64,000 nucleotides of DNA from Jiella marina (GCF_024359545.1 NZ_JAKQZG010000010.1:124001-188000), one strand, 5' to 3'; positions 30,471 to 39,754 are shown, numbered from the stretch's first letter. Notes: generated by a model not told the origin, from the letters alone. Made by a program: numbers and translations.

Positions 30471-31814
30471 CTACTCGGCGGCGTCCGGCATCGTGGCCGG
30501 CTCGGGGGCGAATTGCTGTTTTTCCACCGCCATCGGATTGTTGGGGTGAGCGGTCCAATTGCCGTATTCGTCCGGGATCGGCTTTTTGGTGCGCGGGTCG
30601 TAGGCGGCAATCCGCTCCATGGTGATACAGTCCTCGACCGGGCAGACATTGACGCAGAGATTGCAGCCGACGCACTCCTCGTCGATCACCTCGAACTTCC
30701 GCACCCCGTCCACCATGTTGGTGATCGCCTGATGGGAGGTGTCCTCGCAGGCGATATGGCAGCGGCCGCAGGAGATGCATTTGTCCTGGTCGATGCGGGC
30801 CTTGGTGACGTAGTTGAGGTTCAGATACTGCCAGTCGGTGACGTTCGGCGCCGCCCGGCCGCGGAAATCCTCGATCGAGGCGTAGCCCTTCTCGTCCATC
30901 CAGTCGGAGAGGCCCGAGGCCATTTCCTTCACGACCTTGAAGCCATATGTCATCGCCGCCGTGCAGACCTGCACCGTGCCGCAGCCGAGCGCAATGAATT
31001 CCGCCGCATCGCGCCAGGTGGTGATGCCGCCGATACCGGACATCGGAATGCCGACAGTCTCCGGATCGCGGGCGATCTCCGCCACCATGTTGAGCGCGAT
31101 CGGCTTCACCGCCGGGCCGCAATAGCCGCCATGGGAGCCTTTTCCGTCGATGGTCGGCGTGGGGGCGAAATTGTCGAGGTCGATCGACATGATCGAGGAG
31201 ACCGTGTTGATCAGCGAGACGGCGTCCGCTCCGCCCTTCTTCGCCGCGCGGGCGGGGTAGCGGATATCGGTGATGTTCGGCGTGAGCTTGACGATCACCG
31301 GCAGCTTCGAGTGCTCCTTGCACCAGCGGGCGACCATCTCGATATATTCCGGCACCTGGCCGACGGCTGAGCCCATGCCGCGCTCGCTCATCCCGTGCGG
31401 GCAGCCGAAATTGAGCTCGACCCCGTCCGCACCCGTCTGTTCGACGAGGGCCAGGATCTTCTGCCAGGGCGCTTCCTCGCAAGGCACCATGAGGGAGACG
31501 ATCATCGCCCGGTCGGGCCAGTTGCGCTTGACCCGGGCGATTTCCTCGAGATTGGTGTCGAGCGCCCGGTCGGTGATCAGTTCGATATTGTTCAGGCCGA
31601 TCAGGCGGCGGTCCGGCCCATGGATCGCGCCGTAGCGCGGGCCGTTGACGTTGACGATCGGCGGATCCTCGCCGAGTGTCTTCCACACGACCCCGCCCCA
31701 TCCGGCCTCGAAGGCGCGCTGGACGTTGTATTCCTTGTCCGTCGGCGGGGCGGAGGCCAGCCAGAACGGATTGGGTGAGGAAATGCCGAGGAAGCTCGTC
31801 GATAGGTCGGCCAT
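30471..31814 (-). CDS. preA: NAD-dependent dihydropyrimidine dehydrogenase subunit PreA
   Basis: A 447-residue protein with an FMN-binding TIM barrel and the catalytic cysteine in NFGCPHGMSERGMG. Two C-terminal 4Fe-4S motifs follow (CISCGRCHIAC and CVGCNLCVNVC). With PreT it reduces uracil and thymine to dihydropyrimidines, the first step of the reductive breakdown pathway. It is the last gene of preT-methyltransferase-preA, 12 bp after the methyltransferase. No dihydropyrimidinase or beta-ureidopropionase gene is in the window. Confidence 0.95.
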   Translation of the reverse strand: MADLSTSFLGISSPNPFWLASAPPTDKEYNVQRAFEAGWGGVVWKTLGEDPPIVNVNGPRYGAIHGPDRRLIGLNNIELITDRALDTNLEEIARVKRNWPDRAMIVSLMVPCEEAPWQKILALVEQTGADGVELNFGCPHGMSERGMGSAVGQVPEYIEMVARWCKEHSKLPVIVKLTPNITDIRYPARAAKKGGADAVSLINTVSSIMSIDLDNFAPTPTIDGKGSHGGYCGPAVKPIALNMVAEIARDPETVGIPMSGIGGITTWRDAAEFIALGCGTVQVCTAAMTYGFKVVKEMASGLSDWMDEKGYASIEDFRGRAAPNVTDWQYLNLNYVTKARIDQDKCISCGRCHIACEDTSHQAITNMVDGVRKFEVIDEECVGCNLCVNVCPVEDCITMERIAAYDPRTKKPIPDEYGNWTAHPNNPMAVEKQQFAPEPATMPDAAE

Positions 31815-31826
31815 TCGGTCTTGTCC

Positions 31827-32663
31827 TTAGCTTGCTGGTGCCTTGAAGATCATCTGCACGGGCGCGATCATGCCGGCCTTGATGGCTGAGACCATGTTCT
31901 TCACCTTCTCTCCGACCGTTGGACCCATGAGCAGGTGAAGGCCGAGCGGAGCCGGGCCGTTAGCGCTCGCCTGGGCCTGGACACGCTCGAAGAATGCCAG
32001 AGCGACACCGCGCCGGTCGGTTTCGCCAAGCAACTCGAAACCGGCAGAGGACGCGGCGCTGCGATAGGTCTCGGGGGTCGCCAGCGCCGAAAATTCCGGA
32101 GTTTCCGACCAGGGAAGGGGGTAAGCGGGGTCGCCCTGACCAACATGCATGACGTCGTAGACGGCGAACATCCCCTTGGGCGAGAGCACCCGGCGTGTTT
32201 CGGCAAAGAGCGTCGTCTTGTCGGGAATGTTCATGCCCACATGAAACATCGTCGCGAGATCGAAGCAGGCCGATGCAAAGGGCAGCGCGGTGGCGCTGGC
32301 GACGTCGAACCGGACCTTGTCCGAAAGTCCGCAGCGGCGGGTCAATTCGGTCGCGGTGTCGACATAGGCGGGTGTCAGATCGATACCGGTAACCTCGCAT
32401 CGGTAGCGGCTGGCGATGGTTCGAGCCGGACCGCCGATGCCGGAGCCGATATCCAGAACGCGCGTTCGTTGATCGATCGTCAGCTTATCGAGGAGATGGG
32501 CGGTGGCCTCCGCACCGCCGATGTGAAATTCATCCACCGCCTTGAGTTGATCGGATGTCAGGCTCTCGGGATCGATCCCCGCCTGCTCGATGCCTGCAAG
32601 AATACGTGGCAGGAGATCGACGGAAGCATAATGTCGGACGACGCCGTCTTCCTTGAAGGACAT
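31827..32663 (-). CDS. Class I SAM-dependent methyltransferase within the pre operon
   Basis: A 278-residue methyltransferase with motif I LDIGSGIGGPART, acidic ribose ligand in VTGIDLTP, and motif IV region DLATMFHVGMNIPD. It resembles small-molecule methyltransferases of the UbiE/sarcosine type. The ATG at 32663 has a GAGGAGAC site and the family N-terminus (GVVRHYAS); a TTG at 32735 would add 24 residues without a good ribosome site. Its substrate is unknown, and its place between preT and preA is odd for a pyrimidine pathway. Confidence 0.85.
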   Translation of the reverse strand: MSFKEDGVVRHYASVDLLPRILAGIEQAGIDPESLTSDQLKAVDEFHIGGAEATAHLLDKLTIDQRTRVLDIGSGIGGPARTIASRYRCEVTGIDLTPAYVDTATELTRRCGLSDKVRFDVASATALPFASACFDLATMFHVGMNIPDKTTLFAETRRVLSPKGMFAVYDVMHVGQGDPAYPLPWSETPEFSALATPETYRSAASSAGFELLGETDRRGVALAFFERVQAQASANGPAPLGLHLLMGPTVGEKVKNMVSAIKAGMIAPVQMIFKAPAS

Positions 32664-32818
32664 GCCTTTCGTCTCCTCTTGAACGAGCGCCGGAGGCTGT
32701 TCGAGATTTGCTTCCCTGTGGCTGATGACTGTCAAGCAGCTTCAGTTCACCTGATCGTTCGATCGGCTTGCCCGCCGTTCGGCTCCCCGGCGTTCCGCCT
32801 TTTGCTCGACAAGCGCTT

Positions 32819-34195
32819 TCACTCCGCCGCGACCTTCGTCGCGGCCATCAGCGTCGCGTGAATGTCCTCCGCCGCGATCTTGCCGTCCTCCACCGCGACG
32901 ACGGTGAGATCTTCGCCGCCGACGACGCAGTCGCCGCCGGCCCAGACGCCCTCCAGCGAGGTGCGGCGCGCGGCATCGACCTTGATGCGGCCTTTTTCCA
33001 GCGAGATCGAAGCGGCTTCCTCGCTCGTCCCGTCGGCGACGAAGCTCTGGCCGATCGCCTTGAACACCTGGTCGGCCTCGATGGTGACGATCTCGCCGGT
33101 GAGCGTCAGCTTTCCGTCCTGGCTGACGGTCCGTTCCAGCTCGATGCCCATGACATGGCCGTTTTCGGCAAGAATGCGCTTGGGCTGCAGGTTGAAGCGC
33201 AGATGCACTCCGCGTGTCGCGGCCACTTCCTGCTCATAGGCGGACGCGTTCATCGCCTCGCGGCCCCGGCGATAGGCGATCGTCACCTCTTCGGCGCCCA
33301 GCGCCTTGGCCTGCACGCCGGCGTCGATCGCCGTCATGCCGCCGCCGATGACGACCACGCGCCGGCCGACCGGCAGTTCGCTCAGGTCCCGGGTCTGGCG
33401 AAGATCGGCGATCCAGGCGACCGCATCATGGGCGCCGCTCGCGGTCTCGCCCTCCGCGCCAAGGGCGTTCACGCCGGCGAGGCCGAGGCCCAGAAAGACG
33501 GCGTCGTATTCCTTGCGGAGCTCGGCCAGATGAATGTCATGGCCGAGTGCTTTCTTCGTCTCGATGGTGATGCCGCCGATTTTCAGGAGGAACTCCACCT
33601 CCCTCTGGGCGAAATCCTCCGTCGCCTTGTAGGCGGCGATGCCGTATTCGTTCAGCCCGCCGGGTTTTTCCCGGGCCTCGAAGATCGTCACATCGTGACC
33701 CTTCATGGCGAGGCGATGGGCCGCCGAGAGCCCGGCCGGGCCGGCACCGACCACGGCGATCCGCTGACCCGTCGGCGCGGCGCGCTGGAACGGATGCGTC
33801 CCCGCTTCCATCAGCACATCGGTGGCAAAGCGTTGCAGCATGCCGATCTTGACCGGCTGGCCCTCGGCCGTCTCGCGGACGCAGACCTCCTCGCACAGTG
33901 TCTCCGTCGGGCAGACACGCGCGCACATGCCGCCGAGAATGTTCGCCGAGAGTATGGTCTTCGCCGCGCCCTTGGGATTGTGCGCCTGGATCTCGCGGAT
34001 GAAGAGCGGGATATCGATGGCTGTGGGGCAGGCCTGCATGCACGGGGCGTCGTAGCAGAAATAGCAGCGATCCGCCTCGACCAGCGCCTCGTGCGGTTCG
34101 AGCGCCGGATGGAGATCGGAAAAGCCCTGACCGAGTGCCTCTTCGGACAGGCGGCCCGGCCGGATATCGGGTTGGCGCGGTGCAGAATTCGTCAT
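32819..34195 (-). CDS. preT: NAD-dependent dihydropyrimidine dehydrogenase subunit PreT
   Basis: A 458-residue flavoprotein. The N-terminal domain binds iron-sulfur clusters (CYFCYDAPCMQACP and CARVCPTETLCEEVC). An FAD Rossmann motif (VGAGPAGLSAA) and an NAD(P) Rossmann motif (VIGGGMTAIDAG) follow. It passes electrons from NADH to PreA. The ATG at 34195 has a GGGA site 9 bp before it; the ATG three codons upstream is too close. It is the first gene of the pre operon and diverges from the SMP-30 gene. Confidence 0.94.
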   Translation of the reverse strand: MTNSAPRQPDIRPGRLSEEALGQGFSDLHPALEPHEALVEADRCYFCYDAPCMQACPTAIDIPLFIREIQAHNPKGAAKTILSANILGGMCARVCPTETLCEEVCVRETAEGQPVKIGMLQRFATDVLMEAGTHPFQRAAPTGQRIAVVGAGPAGLSAAHRLAMKGHDVTIFEAREKPGGLNEYGIAAYKATEDFAQREVEFLLKIGGITIETKKALGHDIHLAELRKEYDAVFLGLGLAGVNALGAEGETASGAHDAVAWIADLRQTRDLSELPVGRRVVVIGGGMTAIDAGVQAKALGAEEVTIAYRRGREAMNASAYEQEVAATRGVHLRFNLQPKRILAENGHVMGIELERTVSQDGKLTLTGEIVTIEADQVFKAIGQSFVADGTSEEAASISLEKGRIKVDAARRTSLEGVWAGGDCVVGGEDLTVVAVEDGKIAAEDIHATLMAATKVAAE

Positions 34196-34456
34196 CGCGA
34201 TCATTCCCTTTCTTCGCTCAGCCGCAGGCGGCGATCGAAAAGCAGAATGATTCTATTTTTTCAGAAGGTCAAATTTTTTATCGTTTGGACAAATTTATGG
34301 GGCGACGAAGATGGAGGCCGTGCAGTTGTCGCGCCTCGCTGAAGGCGAGTCGCGATGCGGTCTCCCGACAGCCTTCGCCTCTCCGCATGGGAAAGGGACT
34401 TGACCGAAACAGCCGCGAGCGCGTCTGTCGACGAACCAATCAGGGGAGGAGACGAC

Positions 34457-35371
34457 ATGACGACGAACTGCTTCGAGACGCTCGATCCGCGCTTTCAACG
34501 CCTTTTCGTGCCGACGGCGCAACTGGACAGGCTCTACACGGGATGCCGCTGGGCCGAGGGGCCGGCCTATTTTCCCGCCGGACGCTACCTTGTCTGGTCC
34601 GACATCCCGAACGATCGTATGTTGCGGTATGACGAGTGCAGCGGCGCGGTCAGCGTGTTCCGTCAGCCGGCCGGCCACTCCAACGGCAATACGGTGGACC
34701 GCGCCGGGCGGCTGGTCACCTGCGAGCATGGCGGGAGGCGGGTTTCACGCACCGAAGTCGACGGGCGCGTGACGACGATCGCCGACAGCTACGAAGGCAA
34801 GCGGCTCAACAGTCCGAACGACGTCGTGGTGAAATCCGACGGCACGATCTGGTTCACCGATCCGACCTATGGCATCGACACGGATTATGAGGGCCACAAG
34901 GCCGAAAGCGAGCAGGGGGGCAGCTACGTCTTCCGCTATGATCCCCGCGATGACAGCCTCGCGATCGTCGCCGATGATTTCGTCAAGCCGAACGGCCTCG
35001 CCTTTTCGCTCGACGAGCGCACCCTCTACATCGTCGATACCGGCCGTACCCATCAGGAAGACGGGCCGCGCCACATTCGCCGTTTCGCAGTCACCGATGA
35101 CAACACCCTTTCGGGCGGAGAAGTTTTCGCGGAATGCACCTGCGGGCTCTTCGACGGCTTTCGTCTCGACGATGCGGGGCGGATATGGACGAGCGCCGGC
35201 GACGGCGTTCATTGCTACGACCCGGACGGCACGCTGATCGGCAAGATCCTGGTCCCCGAGGTGGTCGCCAATGTCTGCTTCGGCGGGCCGAAGCGGAACT
35301 ACCTCTATATCTGCGGGACCACATCGCTTTACGCCGTCCGGCTGGCGGTCAATGGTGCGAAGACGTTCTGA
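34457..35371 (+). CDS. SMP-30/gluconolactonase/LRE family protein
   Basis: A 304-residue six-bladed beta-propeller lactonase. Expected metal ligands are Glu in RWAEGPAY, Asn in LNSPNDVV and Asp in GFRLDDAGRIW. It should open a sugar lactone such as glucono-1,5-lactone, but other lactones are possible. The start at 34457 follows a GGGGAGGAG ribosome site. The 261-bp gap to preT contains an AT-rich stretch (34250-34300) suggestive of divergent promoters, without a recognisable operator. Confidence 0.88.
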   Translation: MTTNCFETLDPRFQRLFVPTAQLDRLYTGCRWAEGPAYFPAGRYLVWSDIPNDRMLRYDECSGAVSVFRQPAGHSNGNTVDRAGRLVTCEHGGRRVSRTEVDGRVTTIADSYEGKRLNSPNDVVVKSDGTIWFTDPTYGIDTDYEGHKAESEQGGSYVFRYDPRDDSLAIVADDFVKPNGLAFSLDERTLYIVDTGRTHQEDGPRHIRRFAVTDDNTLSGGEVFAECTCGLFDGFRLDDAGRIWTSAGDGVHCYDPDGTLIGKILVPEVVANVCFGGPKRNYLYICGTTSLYAVRLAVNGAKTF

Positions 35372-35591
35372 TCCGCGCGCTGTAGATCGCGCTCGAAACT
35401 CGGAATGGTTGTAGGCGAAATATCCTATATTTTCGTCTTCTGGTTTCGTGTCGACAAGCCGTAGTGCTCGGCCTGGAGATCGACTCGCGTAACGCTATCG
35501 TAATCTTGATCGCTATCGCTCGGCCATCAGTCTTGAAAAATCATGCCGTCGCGCCCACGTAGGAAAATGTTCTCTAAAGGAGCATTAATCC

Positions 35592-36107
35592 ATGGGCGCT
35601 GCGGCGCTTCGCACACTCATTGGCTGTATTTGCTGTCTTGTCATGGCGACGCCCTCCGGGGGCGCGATGGCGGGAGACAAGGGCTATCTGCGCGAGATCG
35701 CCGGTCCCGTGGCGGCCGACGTCGTCAAGGTGCGCGATGGCGATACGGTCGAGGTGGAGGCGCATGTCTGGCCGATGCATTCGGTCCATGTCGCCGTGCG
35801 TCTGCGCGGCATCGACGCGCCGGAAAAGCGCGGCCATTGTGAGGCTGAAAAGGCCGCCGCAGTACGCGCGGCCGCGCGCCTCACCGAACTTGTCGAGGGC
35901 GGCACGGTGCAACTCACCGAGATCGCCGGCGACAAGTACTACGGCCGCGTTCTGGCTCGGCTTTCGGTGCCCGGCCATGACGATCTTGGCGGGACGCTTC
36001 TCAAGGAAGGGCTCGTCGCCCCCTATGAGGGCGGCAAGCGCCGCGACTGGTGCAGCGATCAGGCCCTCCGCAGCGGCCTCGCTATAGGCCAAGCCGATCG
36101 CGGGTAG
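35592..36107 (+). CDS. Exported thermonuclease-family (SNase-like) protein
   Basis: A 171-residue protein with a signal peptide (LIGCICCLVMATPSGGAMAG) and a staphylococcal-nuclease-like OB fold. Key features are VRDGDTVEV, RLRGIDAPEKRG and DKYYGRVLA, which hold the expected Asp, Arg and Glu catalytic region. Many such alphaproteobacterial proteins have partly lost the nuclease site, so activity is not certain. The start follows an AAAGGAG site. Confidence 0.85.
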   Translation: MGAAALRTLIGCICCLVMATPSGGAMAGDKGYLREIAGPVAADVVKVRDGDTVEVEAHVWPMHSVHVAVRLRGIDAPEKRGHCEAEKAAAVRAAARLTELVEGGTVQLTEIAGDKYYGRVLARLSVPGHDDLGGTLLKEGLVAPYEGGKRRDWCSDQALRSGLAIGQADRG

Positions 36108-36116
36108 GCGGCGGGA

Positions 36117-36686
36117 CTACTCCTTTTCCGGCACAGGGACGTTGAACCCGTTCAGCGTGACCGAGACGAGGCAGTAGAGGCCCACCAGATAGATCAGCTC
36201 GCTCGCGCCCTGTTGGCCAAAGGCCTTGACCGCCATGTTGTAGGTCGGCCGGGGGAGGATGCCGCCGCCATTGAGAAGCGCGTAGGCGACGTCATAGGCG
36301 ATTTCTTCCTCGCCCTCGAGGCCGGTGGGCTTCACGCCAGCCACCAGCGTCGAAAGCCGCTCCTCGGTCATGCCCTCCTTCTCGGCGACGGCGACATGGG
36401 CATAGATCTCGTAGGCCGCGTTGAAATGGGCGCCGGTGACCAGGATCGCGATCTGGCGGACATTGTCCGGCAAGGTGGCGTTCATGGACATCGCCTTGGT
36501 CAGGTCCCAGATCGCGGACCCGATGGCCGGTGATTGCAGCCAGGGATTCCACGGACCCATCAGGGCGCCGTCTTCACGCACGGCCTCGAATGCGTTGAAA
36601 TTGCTGGAAATCCCGGCCTTCATATCCTCATAGAGCGGCTTTTGCTCATCGCTGAGATCGGCGGGCTCGATCAGAGGCAGGCGCAT
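36117..36686 (-). CDS. CMD-domain family protein without a CxxC motif
   Basis: A 189-residue all-helical protein of the carboxymuconolactone decarboxylase fold (REIAILVTG-like stretch VRQIAILVTGAHFNAAYEIY). Unlike the copy at 14671-15027 it has no CxxC redox pair; a His near the active helix is retained. It may act as a decarboxylase-like or structural protein. It converges with the nuclease gene 9 bp away and diverges from cfa. Confidence 0.8.
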   Translation of the reverse strand: MRLPLIEPADLSDEQKPLYEDMKAGISSNFNAFEAVREDGALMGPWNPWLQSPAIGSAIWDLTKAMSMNATLPDNVRQIAILVTGAHFNAAYEIYAHVAVAEKEGMTEERLSTLVAGVKPTGLEGEEEIAYDVAYALLNGGGILPRPTYNMAVKAFGQQGASELIYLVGLYCLVSVTLNGFNVPVPEKE

Positions 36687-36892
36687 GGCGGGTGATCCTC
36701 GTCTGGTGGTCGCTTCTGCTGCAATGCAGCAAGGCCTGTCATGGTTGCCTGCCCGCCGGGTTGATTTCCAGAGTGCGTGGGGCGGACGATGTCGAGCCCG
36801 ACCACTTCAGCCGAACCCTCGATTGCGCGTCCTGCCGAAGCTGGATAAGCCTCCCGGCCATCGAGACTTCATTCGAACCCGGAGAGTTGCGG

Positions 36893-38164
36893 ATGGCCCG
36901 CGCCGAGGACAAGCTTGCCGAACTCGTGCGCCATGTGGTCGCCGCCTTCGAGCCGAAGATCGCCGTCCGCCTGTGGAGCGGCGAGCGGCTCGGGCCCGAG
37001 ACCGGTCCGGTGCTTTCGTTGAACGATCCGGCGGCGATCGCCGGGCTCGCGGTTCGCCCGAACATCGCCACCGCCGTCGGTCTCTGGATGTCCAAGGCGA
37101 TCGACATCGAGAACGGCACGATCTTCGACCTGGCGGCGGCCCGGTCCGACATCCGCACCAATCAGGCTCTGAAGCGGATCGACAAATTGAAGATCGCCGG
37201 CGCTCTGCCCGCCCTTTACGGGCTCTCCCGCAAGGCGAGGAGGACCGGTCCGGCTTCCGGCGCGGATGCGACCGCCAGCGGGTCGTCGAAGGCGGCGATC
37301 CAGTTTCACTACGACGTGTCGAACGATTTCTACCGGCTCTTCCTCGACAGCCGCATGCTTTATTCCTGCGGCTATTTCGACGGTTGGCACGAGGACATCG
37401 ACAAGGCGCAATTCGACAAGCTGGACATGATCTGCCGCAAGCTGCGGCTGAAGCAAGGCGAGCGCTTTCTCGACATCGGCTGCGGCTGGGGGGCGCTCCT
37501 CATCCATGCCGCGGAGAATTACGGCGTGACCGGGCAGGGCGTGACACTGAGCCAGGCGCAGTTCGATCTCGCACGCCAGCGCATTGCGGAAAAGGGTCTC
37601 GAAGACCGGATCACCGTCGAGCTCAAGCCTTTCGAGGAGCTGAACGGTCGGTTCGACAAGGTCGCCTCGATCGGCATGTTCGAGCATGTCGGCTGGGACA
37701 AGCACGACACCTACTTCAAGGCGGTGCGCAAACTCCTCGAGCCGGGCGGGCTCTATCTGCATCACGCCATCACCCGGCCGGCGAAAGAAACCGATCAAAA
37801 ATTTCGCAAGGGAACGAAGGAATACCAGGCGATCATTCGCTACATCTTCCCCGGCGCCGAACTCGACCATATCGGCCATTCGGCGCAGTTCCTCGAGAAG
37901 CACCGCTTCGAAGTCCATGATGTGGAGAACTGGCGCGAGCATTACGCCCGCACCTGCCGACTGTGGCACGACCGGCTGCTCGCCCGTTTCGACGACGCGG
38001 CGGCGCTTGCGGGCGAAGAACGCGCCCGACTCTGGCTTCTCTATCTCGCCGGCGTCTCGCTCGGCTTCGAGCGCGGCGGCCTGCTCATCTATCAGACGCT
38101 CGCCTCGAAACGCGCCAAGGGGCCGAGCGGCCTGCCGCCGACGCGGCGGGATCTATATCGCTGA
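36893..38164 (+). CDS. cfa: Cyclopropane-fatty-acyl-phospholipid synthase
   Basis: A 423-residue enzyme that adds a methylene group from S-adenosylmethionine to unsaturated fatty acids in membrane lipids. The lipid-binding N-terminal part is followed by the SAM motif LDIGCGWGALLIHAAENYG and the conserved QFHYDVSNDFYRLFLD and GMFEHVG stretches. Cyclopropane lipids are usually formed in stationary phase or acid stress. The ATG at 36893 follows CGGAGAG. It ends close to the small ORF unit on the other strand. Confidence 0.93.
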   Translation: MARAEDKLAELVRHVVAAFEPKIAVRLWSGERLGPETGPVLSLNDPAAIAGLAVRPNIATAVGLWMSKAIDIENGTIFDLAAARSDIRTNQALKRIDKLKIAGALPALYGLSRKARRTGPASGADATASGSSKAAIQFHYDVSNDFYRLFLDSRMLYSCGYFDGWHEDIDKAQFDKLDMICRKLRLKQGERFLDIGCGWGALLIHAAENYGVTGQGVTLSQAQFDLARQRIAEKGLEDRITVELKPFEELNGRFDKVASIGMFEHVGWDKHDTYFKAVRKLLEPGGLYLHHAITRPAKETDQKFRKGTKEYQAIIRYIFPGAELDHIGHSAQFLEKHRFEVHDVENWREHYARTCRLWHDRLLARFDDAAALAGEERARLWLLYLAGVSLGFERGGLLIYQTLASKRAKGPSGLPPTRRDLYR

Positions 38165-38209
38165 AACCTGAGAATGGACGGGAGGCGAGGGGTATGACCC
38201 CCCCCCGGC

Positions 38210-38246
38210 AAAACCAAAAGGCCGCTTCCCTGTTCAGGAAGCGGCC
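38210..38246 (-). terminator. Rho-independent terminator of the small ORF unit
   Basis: Read on the minus strand, GGCCGCTTCC and GGAAGCGGCC form a 10-bp perfect stem with a 7-nt loop, followed directly by CTTTTGGTTTT. This is the clearest intrinsic terminator in the window. It ends the unit that starts near 38411. Confidence 0.78.
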
Positions 38247-38302
38247 CCGTGATATTCGTCAGCCGGCGGTCGGAGAGACCGCATGCGGACTCAAAGATTC
38301 TG

Positions 38303-38380
38303 TCATGCGAAGCGAAGAGGCTGCTCCCCGCGACCACCCAGAATCACCGATCCAGCCGGCTTCAGACAATCACTCGACAT
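38303..38380 (-). CDS. Putative 25-residue small protein with perfect Shine-Dalgarno
   Basis: The ATG at 38380 is preceded by AAAGGAGGTGATCC, complementary to the whole 14-nt tail of 16S rRNA, with 7 nt between GGAGG and ATG. The 25-codon frame encodes a Gly-rich peptide (begins MSSDCLKPAGS, ends PLRFA) with no membrane segment. A -35/-10 pair upstream (38418-38446) and an intrinsic terminator (38210-38246) frame it as a unit of about 200 nt. I know no family for it; it could be a leader or an sRNA with a coding part. Confidence 0.55.
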   Translation of the reverse strand: MSSDCLKPAGSVILGGRGEQPLRFA

Positions 38381-38417
38381 TGGATCACCTCCTTTCGCTT
38401 CGTTGTACACGAGGAGG

Positions 38418-38446
38418 AGTATGGGGCGGAAAAAGTGGCAGTGCAA
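38418..38446 (-). promoter_or_regulatory. Candidate sigma-70 promoter of the small ORF unit
   Basis: On the minus strand TTGCAC (38441-38446) and CATACT (38418-38423) are 17 bp apart, predicting a start near 38411. A CCTCCT stretch at 38412-38417, complementary to the Shine-Dalgarno core, would lie just upstream of that start. The hexamers are only moderate matches. Confidence 0.4.
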
Positions 38447-38554
38447 GAGGCTGCCAAAATTTTCGTCAGTTTTACACAAGCCTCTTCGTCTGCTGCATTT
38501 CTCGGCAGTCGCGCTCGAGGTGCGGCTTTGTCTCCGCTGGTGCAGCAGGGTCGA

Positions 38555-39541
38555 TCAGAGGGCGACGTCGGCGCTTTCGCCGGGGCGCAAGGGCGCGAAG
38601 GCGGACGGCGCGATGTTCTGCTGGCGCAGAGCCTCTTGCAGCCGCTCCGCCGGCTCTTCGCGCGGTTCGTTGGTGAGCTGGAACGTGCCCCAGTGAATGC
38701 CGAGGGCGCGAGTGGCCCCAAGGTCGCGAAAGATGGCGACGGCCTCGTCGGGATCGACATGCTGCGGCGCCATGAACCAGCGTGGCTCGTAGGCGCCGAT
38801 CGGAAGAAGGGCGAGGTCGGGGGCGCCGTGCGCCTCCCGGATCGCGCGGAAGATCCGGCCGTCGCCATAGCCGGTGTCACCGGCGAAATAGACCTGCAGG
38901 CGGGGCGTCTTGACGATGAAGCCGCACCAGAGCGCCATGCGCGTATCGCGCAGCCTTCGCCGCGACCAGTGATTGGCGGGCACGAGCACGATCGCCTGGC
39001 CATTGCTGAGCTCGACCGTCTCGCCCCAGTCGCGCGCGGCGACATTGAGCCCGGGGATGGCGGGGTAAAGGAGACGATCGTTGCCGAGCGCCGTGACGAT
39101 CTTCGGGCGATCTCGATCGTGAAGCCGCCGCAGGGTCGCGACATCACAATGGTCGTAGTGATTGTGGGAGAGAAGCACGAGGTCGATCGGCGGAAGATCG
39201 GCGAAATGGATGCCGGGTGCCGCAACCCGTTTCGGTCCGGCGAAGGAGAGAGGGCTTGCCCGCTCCGACCAGATCGGATCGGTCAGAATGTTCAGGCCGT
39301 CCAGCTGCAGAAGCACGCTGGCATGGCCTGCCATGGTGACCCGGCCACCGGCGATACGCGGTTCCGGCTTAGCCGGCGTTACAGCGACATGGTCAGGCCA
39401 CTTCGCCGGCTTCGGGCCGAAGCGCCAGCGCAGAAGCTCGCCGATGCCCCGTCGATCGTCCGGTGAACTGCCCGGATTGAAAAAGCGGGTGCCGTCGAAA
39501 TGATCGGACACCGGGCCCGAGTAATAGGGGTTCTTCGCCAT
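38555..39541 (-). CDS. MBL-fold hydrolase (NAPE-PLD/UlaG-like)
   Basis: A 328-residue metallo-beta-lactamase-fold protein with metal motif SHNHYDHCD, GDTGYGDG and the late IHWGTFQL. It resembles N-acyl-phosphatidylethanolamine phospholipase D-like bacterial hydrolases; the substrate is unknown. It is cytoplasmic, with no signal peptide from the start at 39541. It is a paralogue of the lipoprotein at 8583-9587, sharing the IHWG-(S/T)-F block and overall layout. Confidence 0.86.
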   Translation of the reverse strand: MAKNPYYSGPVSDHFDGTRFFNPGSSPDDRRGIGELLRWRFGPKPAKWPDHVAVTPAKPEPRIAGGRVTMAGHASVLLQLDGLNILTDPIWSERASPLSFAGPKRVAAPGIHFADLPPIDLVLLSHNHYDHCDVATLRRLHDRDRPKIVTALGNDRLLYPAIPGLNVAARDWGETVELSNGQAIVLVPANHWSRRRLRDTRMALWCGFIVKTPRLQVYFAGDTGYGDGRIFRAIREAHGAPDLALLPIGAYEPRWFMAPQHVDPDEAVAIFRDLGATRALGIHWGTFQLTNEPREEPAERLQEALRQQNIAPSAFAPLRPGESADVAL

Positions 39542-39699
39542 GATCGCCGTTGCCGGATCTGTCCGCAAGCCGGGACGCGGAAGACCGGATGCACGGCGCG
39601 CGCCAGCTTGCTCCGCGCCGCCGGGACGCAATTGTTCATGCGCCTTGTTCTAGGGCGTGTCGCGAAGGGTTCGACAGCGGGTTACCCGCGGCAAAGACG

Positions 39700-39732
39700 A
39701 GGCTGCCCGATCCCATCGGAATCCGGCAGCCT
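39700..39732 (-). terminator. Possible hairpin after the FMO gene
   Basis: AGGCTGCC and GGCAGCCT form an 8-bp stem with a long loop, just beyond the FMO stop. A T-rich stretch is lacking, so it is only a weak candidate. Confidence 0.3.
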
Positions 39733-39754
39733 GATACCACGCGAAGACAAGGTT

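Noticed and set aside
34250-34310. AT-rich stretch between preT and the SMP-30 gene with TTTG-GA-CAAA
   Set aside because: It may be an operator, but it does not match the RutR site or any other that I can name.
38382-38395. GGATCACCTCCTTT, identical to the 3' end of 16S rRNA
   Set aside because: No other rRNA sequence is nearby. On the other strand it is the Shine-Dalgarno of the small ORF.
38421-38696. Plus-strand frame beginning ATGGGGCGGAAA after a GAGGAGGAG stretch
   Set aside because: Despite the good ribosome-site look, most of it is antisense to the MBL hydrolase and its composition is that of a shadow.
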